Shown here: in pieces, positions 1-6,358 of the stretch | Layout: every line of letters starts with the position of its first letter | Numbering within the stretch: position 1 is the first letter of the stretch | Origin: Candidatus Bathyarchaeota archaeon | GTDB taxonomy: Archaea; Thermoproteota; Bathyarchaeia; TCS64 | Direction: 5' to 3' | NCBI GenBank assembly: GCA_030670015.1 | Contig: DAOVCM010000012.1 | Coordinates: forward strand, 1 to 11,736 | Length of the DNA stretch: 11,736 nucleotides | Made by a program: the position numbers and the translations under genes | Notes under the pieces: model-generated | Told to the model about the DNA's origin: nothing | Seen by the model: only the letters and a program-made list of their open reading frames with translations | The model's database searches: none

Positions 1-1
1 G

Positions 2-586
2 GGACCCAGCATGTTTGCTGGATTCGATATACACAGTAAGACCCTAGGCCTCCTGGGCCTAGGCCGCATCGGCTCGGCCATCGCCAGACGGGCTAAAGGC
101 TTCAACATGAAGATCATCTACAATGATGTCTACAGAAGAGAAGACCTGGAAGAAGAACTTGGAATCACATACATGAGCAGGGACGACGTTCTCACGGAGG
201 CCGACTTCATAACTCTACATGTCCCCCTCACAGAGGAAACCCACCACATGATAGCGCGAAGAGAGCTACAAACTATGAAGAAAACAGCCTTCCTGATCAA
301 CACGTCCAGAGGCCCTGTCGTCGACGAGACAGCCCTCCACGAAGCCCTTAGAGACGGAGATATAGCAGGAGCTGGGCTGGACGTCTTCGAGCGAGAGCCC
401 ATAGACCCAGAGTGCCCACTTCTCCAGCAGGATAACATCGTACTCACACCACATATAGCCAGTGCCAGCATTGAAACCAGAACCAGAATGGCCGTCGTAG
501 CCGCCACTAACCTCGTCAGCGTCCTCCAAGGTAAGGAACCGCCCAACCTCGTGAACCCAGAGGTCAAGAAAATAAAACCACTGTAA
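2..586 (+). CDS. D-isomer-specific 2-hydroxyacid dehydrogenase, C-terminal part (5' truncated by window edge)
   Basis: NAD(P)-dependent oxidoreductase of the D-2-hydroxyacid dehydrogenase family, which includes glyoxylate/hydroxypyruvate reductase, D-lactate dehydrogenase and phosphoglycerate dehydrogenase. It interconverts a 2-keto acid and a D-2-hydroxy acid in the cytoplasm. The reading frame is open to the left edge, and Gly-Pro-Ser precedes the Met at position 11, so that Met is internal. Visible in order are the Rossmann motif GLGRIG, the catalytic Arg region (NTSRGPVVD), the catalytic Glu region (DVFEREP) and the catalytic His (PHIAS). All three catalytic residues are present. The fragment has about 194 residues against about 310-340 for a full family member, so the N-terminal substrate-binding half lies outside. 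The C-terminus is short, with no ACT domain, which favours a glyoxylate/hydroxypyruvate-type enzyme over phosphoglycerate dehydrogenase. Exact substrate cannot be told. Confidence 0.93.
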   Translation, partial: GPSMFAGFDIHSKTLGLLGLGRIGSAIARRAKGFNMKIIYNDVYRREDLEEELGITYMSRDDVLTEADFITLHVPLTEETHHMIARRELQTMKKTAFLINTSRGPVVDETALHEALRDGDIAGAGLDVFEREPIDPECPLLQQDNIVLTPHIASASIETRTRMAVVAATNLVSVLQGKEPPNLVNPEVKKIKPL

Positions 587-606
587 CCTAACCAGCAACC
601 CTCAAA

Positions 607-632
607 CATTTTCTGCATACTCTATTATTTTG
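607..632 (+). terminator. T-rich stretch after the dehydrogenase gene, possible archaeal terminator
   Basis: Two short T-runs (CATTTTCT and TATTATTTT) lie 20-45 bases after the stop codon, with no strong hairpin. Archaeal RNA polymerase commonly terminates on U-rich tracts. The gene to the right is on the opposite strand, so a terminator is expected in this gap. The assignment rests on base composition and position only. Confidence 0.3.
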
Positions 633-722
633 ACATTACGGATGTTAGTTTAGATCGCTCCACTAGAAGAAATACAAGTAAATGTGAATGGAGAAATGAG
701 AACAATAGATGTCAGAGACTTC

Positions 723-905
723 CTAACCTTTTCTCCGTAGGTACCAAGTCTGACCGCCTTCGTCCTTCTCGATGAAGAAGTCTGGATTGTAATATAGCAT
801 CTCCTTCACGAACTCCCTCATGGTAGCCCTGGAACCATCAGATCTAATAATAACCTCATCCAGATCGATGGTTACACGCCTCCCCCTCTCATCTATCTCG
901 CTCAT
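723..905 (-). CDS. Small uncharacterised protein, 60 aa
   Basis: I do not recognise this family. The product is a soluble, charged 60-residue protein with no membrane segment, no signal peptide and no Cys. An N-terminal stretch of alternating hydrophobic residues (RRVTIDLDEVIIR) looks like beta strands. A helix-like middle (MREFVKEML) follows, and then an aromatic, basic end (TWYLRRKG). I chose ATG at 905 over the in-frame GTG at 914 because an AGGTGG site at 916-911 ends 5 bases before that ATG. This well-placed ribosome site is the main reason for calling a real gene. It stands alone on the minus strand, converging with the dehydrogenase and diverging from the broken gene at 1147. A TATA-like sequence at 935-944 sits too close to leave the ribosome site in the transcript, so the promoter is unclear. 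Function unknown. Confidence 0.6.
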   Translation of the reverse strand: MSEIDERGRRVTIDLDEVIIRSDGSRATMREFVKEMLYYNPDFFIEKDEGGQTWYLRRKG

Positions 906-1086
906 CTCAACCACCTACATCAGTGGTTAAATCACGTATATCTGTTACCCCTCAACAAATGGATAGTAAACCTCTATCCCCAAGCTACCTCACGATGGGT
1001 AAAGAGTTTAAGATATTGGAAAACACGCCATCATATAATATCCATGACCAACACGAACAACATATCCGAGGCAGAACACATACATC

Positions 1087-1105
1087 GAAAAAAAGGGTTT
1101 ATTAT
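1087..1105 (+). promoter_or_regulatory. BRE/TATA-like promoter for the broken flavoprotein gene
   Basis: An A-rich BRE-like stretch (GAAAAAAAGG) is followed directly by TTTATTAT. Transcription would start about 25 bases further on, near 1127-1130. That leaves a short leader that still contains the GAGGT ribosome site at 1137-1141. The spacing fits the ATG at 1147, so the promoter looks intact even though the gene is broken. Confidence 0.5.
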
Positions 1106-1146
1106 CCAGCCTTCCACCGAGTTTCGGGATTATAATGAGGTACCAC

Positions 1147-1619
1147 ATGAGACGGAAGGAAAAGGAGATAACAGACGAATCTGACATAAAAAAATCCTGA
1201 GGTTAACCCAGTATGTAACCCTGGCAATGGCGAAGGATAACCAGCCATATCTGGTGTCACTGAGCCACGGCTATGATGAAGAACGCAACTGTATCTACGT
1301 CCACTGCGCCAAGGACGGCAAGAAGCTCGAATACTTGAGGTTAAACAACGCCGTCTGGGGACAGGCACTTCAGGACTATGGTTACAAGCAAGGAGAGTGC
1401 ACCCACATCTACGTAACAGTACAATTTTCTGGAAAAGTCTCTCTAATTGAAGACAGGGGCGTGAAGTGGTACGCCATGGCCTTGATGATTAGACAGTTTG
1501 ACAACGATGCATAAACTCTAATAGAGCGATGGACGGCGGAAAGCCTGGACAATACCGTCATCGGAAGAATAGATATCGAGTACATGACAGGGAAGAAATC
1601 GAACGAAGTGACGATCTGA
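1147..1619 (+). pseudogene. Broken pyridoxamine 5'-phosphate oxidase-like (NimA-type) flavoprotein gene: frameshift plus in-frame stop
   Basis: Reading across two defects gives about 156 residues, normal for the small PNPOx/5-nitroimidazole-reductase-like FMN-binding family. The first piece (ATG 1147, with GAGGT 5 bases upstream) reads MRRKEKEITDESDIKK. It then hits TGA at 1198-1200, just after an A7 run at 1188-1194. One extra A, or a -1 shift, continues into ILRLTQYVTLAM and the open frame that follows. Family features there are the strand pattern PYLVSLSHGYDEE, YVHCAKDGKKLEYLR, and FSGKVSLIED. That frame stops at TAA 1512-1514, but the same frame runs on through DNTVIGRIDIEYMTGKKSN to TGA 1617-1619, matching the usual C-terminal strand and TGK/S end. 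Members bind FMN at a dimer interface; substrates vary. Two independent lesions favour a pseudogene over a single sequencing error. A 96-residue internal product from ATG 1227 is possible but would lack the N-terminal strand. Confidence 0.8.
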
Positions 1620-1632
1620 AACATACCTACAT

Positions 1633-1644
1633 CGACATATGTCG
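1633..1644. repeat. 12-base perfect palindrome CGACATATGTCG
   Basis: This perfect inverted repeat lies 13 bases after the distal stop of the broken flavoprotein gene, in the gap between it and the convergent nusA. It could be a dimeric regulator site or a short hairpin. A palindrome of this size can also occur by chance, and no second copy is seen nearby. Confidence 0.4.
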
Positions 1645-1760
1645 GAAAATTGCACCTAGAACTATGGTGGATTCGAGCATATAAAACGGATAAACCTCAC
1701 CATATTTTCACTGCTCACATACCGGTAAGAGGTTCAACTACAAATCCGGAAGCTAAACCC

Positions 1761-1789
1761 AAACAGGCAGAAAACACGAACAGAACACT
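1761..1789 (-). terminator. T-rich stretch after nusA, possible terminator of the RNA polymerase operon
   Basis: On the minus strand, the first 30 bases after the nusA stop are T-rich (including CGTGTTTTCTG and CCTGTTTGG), with no clear hairpin. This fits archaeal U-tract termination. The operon has no further gene in the minus direction before the convergent broken gene, so termination somewhere here is expected. The 1620-1790 gap otherwise shows only the palindrome at 1633. Confidence 0.3.
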
Positions 1790-1790
1790 A

Positions 1791-2222
1791 TTAATTGATG
1801 ACTATGGTGTCCAGATGAAAATAGCGCTTGGCCAGGAACCTTATCTTCTTGATGTTCTGGCCGTTCCTACCGATGGCGATGCCCTTGTCCTTCGTCTCAA
1901 CGCTCACCATCGCGATGCGGTCGCCACCCACCCTGTCCACGAGCCGTATCTCCTTCACCTTCGCCGGCTTGAGGGCGTTCCTGATGAACTTGACGGGGTC
2001 GCCTATGTACTCGAATATCTCAACCTGCTTGTTGGTCATGTGGCGGAAACGTTTTATCTTCTCTCCGCCCCTTCCGACGGCTAATCCGACCTCACCCTTC
2101 TTGACCGCGAATATGACGACGTCGTCGTCGACAATGCAGTCCACGATTGTCGCACCGGTCATGTTCTCCAGTAGGGCCATATACTTCATCTCGTTCTCCG
2201 TGATCTTAATATTGCTCAGCAT
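1791..2222 (-). CDS. nusA: Archaeal NusA-like transcription factor, two KH domains, 143 aa
   Basis: Short archaeal NusA homologue, an RNA-binding factor associated with transcription elongation or termination. Unlike bacterial NusA it has only the KH pair, without the polymerase-binding N-terminal domain or S1 domain. The two KH loops are visible as VGRGGEKI (residues 49-56) and IGRNGQNI (117-124). Its 143-residue length is typical of archaeal members. I chose ATG 2222 (MLSNIKITENEM) because homologues begin with the same short strand before the helix EMKYMALLE. An in-frame upstream start at 2267 would add residues that overlap L30e. A GGTGG at about 2239-2235 can act as ribosome site. It starts one base after the L30e stop, which indicates co-transcription and probable translational coupling. 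It is the last gene of this operon here. The usual S12/S7 genes do not follow. Confidence 0.95.
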   Translation of the reverse strand: MLSNIKITENEMKYMALLENMTGATIVDCIVDDDVVIFAVKKGEVGLAVGRGGEKIKRFRHMTNKQVEIFEYIGDPVKFIRNALKPAKVKEIRLVDRVGGDRIAMVSVETKDKGIAIGRNGQNIKKIRFLAKRYFHLDTIVIN

Positions 2223-2223
2223 C

Positions 2224-2526
2224 TCAGGCGTCCACCAGGTCAAGTATCTTTGAATCACCAGGATCATTGATTACGATCGCTGACACGGGGAAGGGCTTCC
2301 CACACAGGACCCCCAGGTCGAGGCTATCCTTCTGATGTTCAAATATGGGGATTTCAGCCAGCCTTCCATAGTCCTCCACTCGCTCCTTCACGACTTCGGG
2401 GCAGTTCGAGGATAATATCGCCATCTTCGCCCGTCCCATGCGTATCTCCCTCATCGCCACCTTTGAGCCCAATCTAACCCTGCCGGTGTTGATAGCCATC
2501 CTGAGCTCGTGGTCAACGCTACTCAT
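2224..2526 (-). CDS. rpl30e: Ribosomal protein L30e, 100 aa
   Basis: Archaeal/eukaryotic-type large-subunit protein of the L7Ae/L30e fold. The family pattern is clear: DHELRMAINTGRVRLGSKVAMREI at residues 5-28, KMAILSSNCPE at about 34-44, then IPIFEHQ and the L-D-LG-LCGKPFPVSAIVINDPGDS block. The 100-residue length is normal. The ATG at 2526 lies inside the last codons of rpoA (ATGAGTAG, 8-base overlap), so translation is probably coupled to rpoA. An AAGG at 2534-2531 is a weak ribosome site. The order rpoA, L30e, nusA is the conserved archaeal arrangement, which supports both this call and that of nusA. I see nothing odd in the protein itself. Confidence 0.95.
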   Translation of the reverse strand: MSSVDHELRMAINTGRVRLGSKVAMREIRMGRAKMAILSSNCPEVVKERVEDYGRLAEIPIFEHQKDSLDLGVLCGKPFPVSAIVINDPGDSKILDLVDA

Positions 2527-5500
2527 CCTGCCTTCCCCCCATCGTCATGAACAGCTCGACACTCCCTGTCCCCAGAGGCATCGACTGGCCGACTATGATG
2601 TTCTCGATCACACCTTTAAGAGGATCGGTCTCCCCTTTAACGGCCGCGTTCACTAGGTGCTGGATCGTAAGCTCGAAGGCCGCCCGAGCCAGGACACTGC
2701 TTTTCTTACCGCTGATACCATGACGGCCTATCTGCTGAACCTCACCCGTATTGGTCATGATATCTGAAACCAGCATCACATGCCTCACATCTACATCGAG
2801 ACCCTGCTCCTCCAAGACGGCGTGAGCCTCCTTTATCAACGCGTTCCGACACGCATCTATACCAAGGATCTCCGCGATCTCGCGGATATCGTTGGTCGTC
2901 GTCCTCGTCGGGTCCACACCCTCGATGGCTAGCACTCCCTCCAAGTTTGAGCCGTCAGTTCGTAGGACCCACTCCCCATTCTCGTATGTTGTGAGCACCC
3001 TCTTGATCTCGGGTATCCCCTTAATCCTGATCTCTGTGAGCTTCTCGATGAGTTTCTTCGGGTCATCAGTCTTCGCCTCCGAGAGATTTATGAGGAAGAT
3101 CAGATCGCCATCCTTCTTGTACTCCATCGTCAACACCCTCTCCACATCCCCTGAGGTGATGTTTAGGACATCCATACGCTCCTGCGACAGGATCAGCTTA
3201 ACAGCATCCTCCCGCAGATCGACGTTCACTTTCTCAATGACATCGTCGATGACGGTGTATGTCAGCTTCTCAGCGACCTCCAGAACTTTCTCCTGGCTCC
3301 GCCTGTGCTTGGAGTCAAGGTAGATGGTCATGACGGGGGTTGAGGGCGACCTCCTTGCGTCAACAAGCTCGATGAGCCTCGGGAGCCCCAGCGTGACGTT
3401 CAGCTCGGCCACGCCAGCGTAGTGGAAGGTTCTGAGAGTCATCTGGGTTCCCGGCTCCCCTATGGACTGGGCGGCAACGGTTCCAACTGCCTCCCCAGGC
3501 TCGACCAGACTGAAGTCGTAGTCTCGTGCCACGGTCTGGACCACTCTCTCAACTCCTTCCTCGGTCATGCCCGAGTCTGAGAGCCTGTTAAGAAGTTCAT
3601 TCGTCAGGCTTGGTGTGATGAGCTCAGCCGTCTTCGCTAGCTGCCCATCGATGAACTCACTTGAAGCCGGGGTTCCAGGCGGTATGGCTATCTTAACCCG
3701 CTCGATGAGCTGCCTTACGTTCACCGCTTTACCATGGTCGCTCTTCGCGGGGTCGATACCGTCCTCGCCGTAGCGGATCTGGATGATGTCGCCCATTGAG
3801 TCGCGGACGGTGCCGTCGTACTCTACCCTGAGGTGTTCCAGGGCGTTGATGAGGCGGCGCTGCATGTAGCCACTCTGCTGGGTGCGGACGGCTGTGTCGA
3901 CGAGCCCCTCCCTCCCACCCATTGCGTGGAAGAAGTACTCTATTGGATCCAGCCCGTCCCTGTAGCAGTTGTAAACGAACCCTCTGGCTTCCGGTGTAGG
4001 GTCGTGTTCGTTGAAGTGAGGGAGGGTCCTATTCGTGTAACCCCGCATGATCCGCTTTCCCCTGATGGCCTGCTGGCCTACGGACCCCATCATCTGCCCG
4101 ATGTTGAGGCTTGAACCTCTGGCCCCACTCCTAGTCATTATTATGCCTGCGTTGGTCATCGTAAGACCGGTTTCTACATGCTCACCTGCCCTGTCCCTCG
4201 CCTTCGCCAACTCGTTCATCACCTGTATCTCGAAGGTCTCCTGCAGGTTCTGGCCAGGTAGCCTCTCAAGCTGACCGGAGTTACGTTCGTCTATGAGCTT
4301 GTCGACATTCCGTTCCATCCTCTTCATCACCTTGGTAATCTTGCTTCTCTCCGATTCGCCGATGGTGAGCTCGTCGAGGGAGTAGGTGAAGCCGTCGAGG
4401 GATAGGAACTTGTTGATGAGTCGGGAAATAGAGTTGAGGAAATCATGGCCTTCTTGTGTGCCGTAATCCTTTATAATACGGTGGAAGATGGTTTCAGGTC
4501 TCTCCGCGCCGATGCTGTTCTTGTCGATTACCCCCGTCTTCAACCGCCCGTCCTGAATCATGACATAGGCGTCATATGGGCAGGCCTCCTCGTCGCACTT
4601 GGGGCATTGAAGGCAAATGTTGGCATGGGTCACGAAGTTAAAGCCCTCAGGAAGGTATAGGCTGAAGATATCCTTTCCTGACCATAACGGCGAAGGTTTT
4701 CTCACAGTTGGCTCCGGCTCGGGTCCAGTGTAACATGTGGCGGCAAGGAGTTTCCCTACCTCGTTTGCTGTTAACATCGTCCCCTTCCTCGTGAGGAGGT
4801 AGGCGCCGGTTATGAAGTCCTTCGTCGCACCGATGATGGGGGCGCCGTACCGGGGCGATAGGATCTGGTCCTGCACCTGCATGAGGAGTCGGGCTTCGGT
4901 CTGTGCCTCCTTGCTCTGGGGGATGTGTAGGTTCATCTCGTCCCCGTCAAAGTCAGCGTTATACGGTGGGCAGACCGCTAGGTGCATCCGGAAGGTTCTG
5001 TACGGGAGTACCTTCACCCTGTGGGCCATAATGCTCATCCTGTGGAGGCTCGGCTGCCGGTTGAAGAGAGCGATATCCCCGTTCTTCAGATGACGCTCGA
5101 CGATAAAACCGGGTTCTATGGCCTCTGCAACAGTAGCTCTGTCTGCGACAAACTCCAGCCTGATCCGCTTGTTGTCAGGTCGAACTATGTAGAGGGCTCC
5201 AGGATGTTTGTATGGACCGTTTATGATGAATTTCCTCATCTCCTCTATGTTCCTCTCTGTGACAACGTCGGGGACTGTCAAACGGATTGCAATTTGCACG
5301 GGGACGCCCACCTCGTTAATATCCAGATTGGGATCTGGTGAGATCACCGTCCGCGCGGAGTAGTCGACTCTCTTACCTGAGAGGTTACCCCTGAACCGCC
5401 CCTCCTTTCCCTTCAGCCTCTGGGCGAGGCTCTTGAGTGTACGGCCTGACCTGTGGCGTGCCGGCGGTATACCTGAGACCTCGTTGTTAAAGTATGTGGT

Positions 5501-6358
5501 GACATGGTACTGGAGGAGCTCTGACAAGTCCTCTATGATGAGGGTTGGCGCGCCTGCGTCGATGTTCTCCCGCAGCCTCTGATTTATCCTGATGATGTCA
5601 ACGAGTTTGTGTGTCAGGTCGTCCTCAGCCCTTATACCCGATTCCAAGATGATGCTAGGACGGACGTCTACGGGAGGCACTGGGAGCACTTGTAGGATCA
5701 TCCACTCGGGGCGAGCCACACTAGGCTGAAAGCTGAGGAGCTCAAGATCCTCGTCCGGTATCCGCTCGAACCACTCTCTGATCATGTTCGGCGTCAGCCT
5801 GCGGCTTATCCCCTCGATAGAGGCCTCGTCTGTTTCAAGCGCCTCCTTCTCTATCTCTAGGAAGCTTGTAGGCTTCGCGAATTTAACGTTAGACTGGATC
5901 ATGCCACATTGCGGGCACTCCTTAAACTTCTTGTACTTCTTAGCCTTCTTGATTATCTCCTTTGAGATCTCAACACTAACCTTACCGAATAGCCTCTTCT
6001 GTTCCTCTCGTATCCTGCTGAACTCCGCTATCTCTTCATCTGGTAGTAGTATTCTGCCGCAGCTTCTGCAGGTGACGGAGAGCAGTTTGTAAATCTGCTT
6101 GGCGAACTCCACATGTATTACTGGGACCGCGAGCTCTATGTGGCCATAGTGGCCTGGGCAGTTGATTGAGATATTACCGCAGGTTCTGCACCGCTGGCGG
6201 GGTTCCAAGGTCCCCAGCCTCTGGTCCATCAGGCCTCCAGAGATGGGTGCGCCGTCCTCATCATAAGTGTCAGAGGTCTGGATCTCAACTACCGAGAGCC
6301 GCCTTATTTCATCGGGGGGGAGAACCCCAAACTTGATCTTGTCTATGACCTTTGACAT
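2519..6358 (-). CDS. rpoA: DNA-directed RNA polymerase subunit A, unsplit (A' + A''), 1279 aa
   Basis: Largest catalytic subunit of archaeal RNA polymerase, equivalent to bacterial beta' and eukaryotic Rpb1, without the C-terminal repeat tail. Landmarks in order are the clamp zinc ligands C57, C60, C67, H70 (CxxC...CPGHYGH), then C97/C100 with C148/C151. The active-site Mg-binding NADFDGD has Asp at 469, 471 and 473. A Cys-rich insertion (CLQCPKC...C) lies near 578-592. The bridge helix, near 817-840, includes VDTAVRTQQSGYMQRRL. The trigger-loop region includes QMTLRTFHYAG, ending near 981. The A'' jaw/clamp end follows and finishes at GRQDE. In most archaea A' ends and A'' begins near residue 890-905. 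Here the frame is continuous, with no stop or restart, giving one chain about the size of A' plus A''. The ATG at 6358 overlaps the rpoB stop by one base (TAATG) and has a near-perfect ribosome site. It is followed by L30e with 8 bases of overlap. Confidence 0.98.
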   Translation of the reverse strand: MSKVIDKIKFGVLPPDEIRRLSVVEIQTSDTYDEDGAPISGGLMDQRLGTLEPRQRCRTCGNISINCPGHYGHIELAVPVIHVEFAKQIYKLLSVTCRSCGRILLPDEEIAEFSRIREEQKRLFGKVSVEISKEIIKKAKKYKKFKECPQCGMIQSNVKFAKPTSFLEIEKEALETDEASIEGISRRLTPNMIREWFERIPDEDLELLSFQPSVARPEWMILQVLPVPPVDVRPSIILESGIRAEDDLTHKLVDIIRINQRLRENIDAGAPTLIIEDLSELLQYHVTTYFNNEVSGIPPARHRSGRTLKSLAQRLKGKEGRFRGNLSGKRVDYSARTVISPDPNLDINEVGVPVQIAIRLTVPDVVTERNIEEMRKFIINGPYKHPGALYIVRPDNKRIRLEFVADRATVAEAIEPGFIVERHLKNGDIALFNRQPSLHRMSIMAHRVKVLPYRTFRMHLAVCPPYNADFDGDEMNLHIPQSKEAQTEARLLMQVQDQILSPRYGAPIIGATKDFITGAYLLTRKGTMLTANEVGKLLAATCYTGPEPEPTVRKPSPLWSGKDIFSLYLPEGFNFVTHANICLQCPKCDEEACPYDAYVMIQDGRLKTGVIDKNSIGAERPETIFHRIIKDYGTQEGHDFLNSISRLINKFLSLDGFTYSLDELTIGESERSKITKVMKRMERNVDKLIDERNSGQLERLPGQNLQETFEIQVMNELAKARDRAGEHVETGLTMTNAGIIMTRSGARGSSLNIGQMMGSVGQQAIRGKRIMRGYTNRTLPHFNEHDPTPEARGFVYNCYRDGLDPIEYFFHAMGGREGLVDTAVRTQQSGYMQRRLINALEHLRVEYDGTVRDSMGDIIQIRYGEDGIDPAKSDHGKAVNVRQLIERVKIAIPPGTPASSEFIDGQLAKTAELITPSLTNELLNRLSDSGMTEEGVERVVQTVARDYDFSLVEPGEAVGTVAAQSIGEPGTQMTLRTFHYAGVAELNVTLGLPRLIELVDARRSPSTPVMTIYLDSKHRRSQEKVLEVAEKLTYTVIDDVIEKVNVDLREDAVKLILSQERMDVLNITSGDVERVLTMEYKKDGDLIFLINLSEAKTDDPKKLIEKLTEIRIKGIPEIKRVLTTYENGEWVLRTDGSNLEGVLAIEGVDPTRTTTNDIREIAEILGIDACRNALIKEAHAVLEEQGLDVDVRHVMLVSDIMTNTGEVQQIGRHGISGKKSSVLARAAFELTIQHLVNAAVKGETDPLKGVIENIIVGQSMPLGTGSVELFMTMGGRQDE

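Noticed and set aside
923..1135. 70-codon plus-strand frame starting at a GTG
   Set aside because: It has no ribosome site, overlaps the promoter of the next gene and shows no protein-like pattern.
1720..1755. GGTTCAA...AATCC resembling a tRNA T-arm
   Set aside because: The loop is too long and no acceptor, D or anticodon arms can be paired around it.
1650..2253. Two plus-strand frames (1650-2084 and 1828-2253) opposite nusA
   Set aside because: They are antisense shadows of the well-supported nusA and L30e genes.
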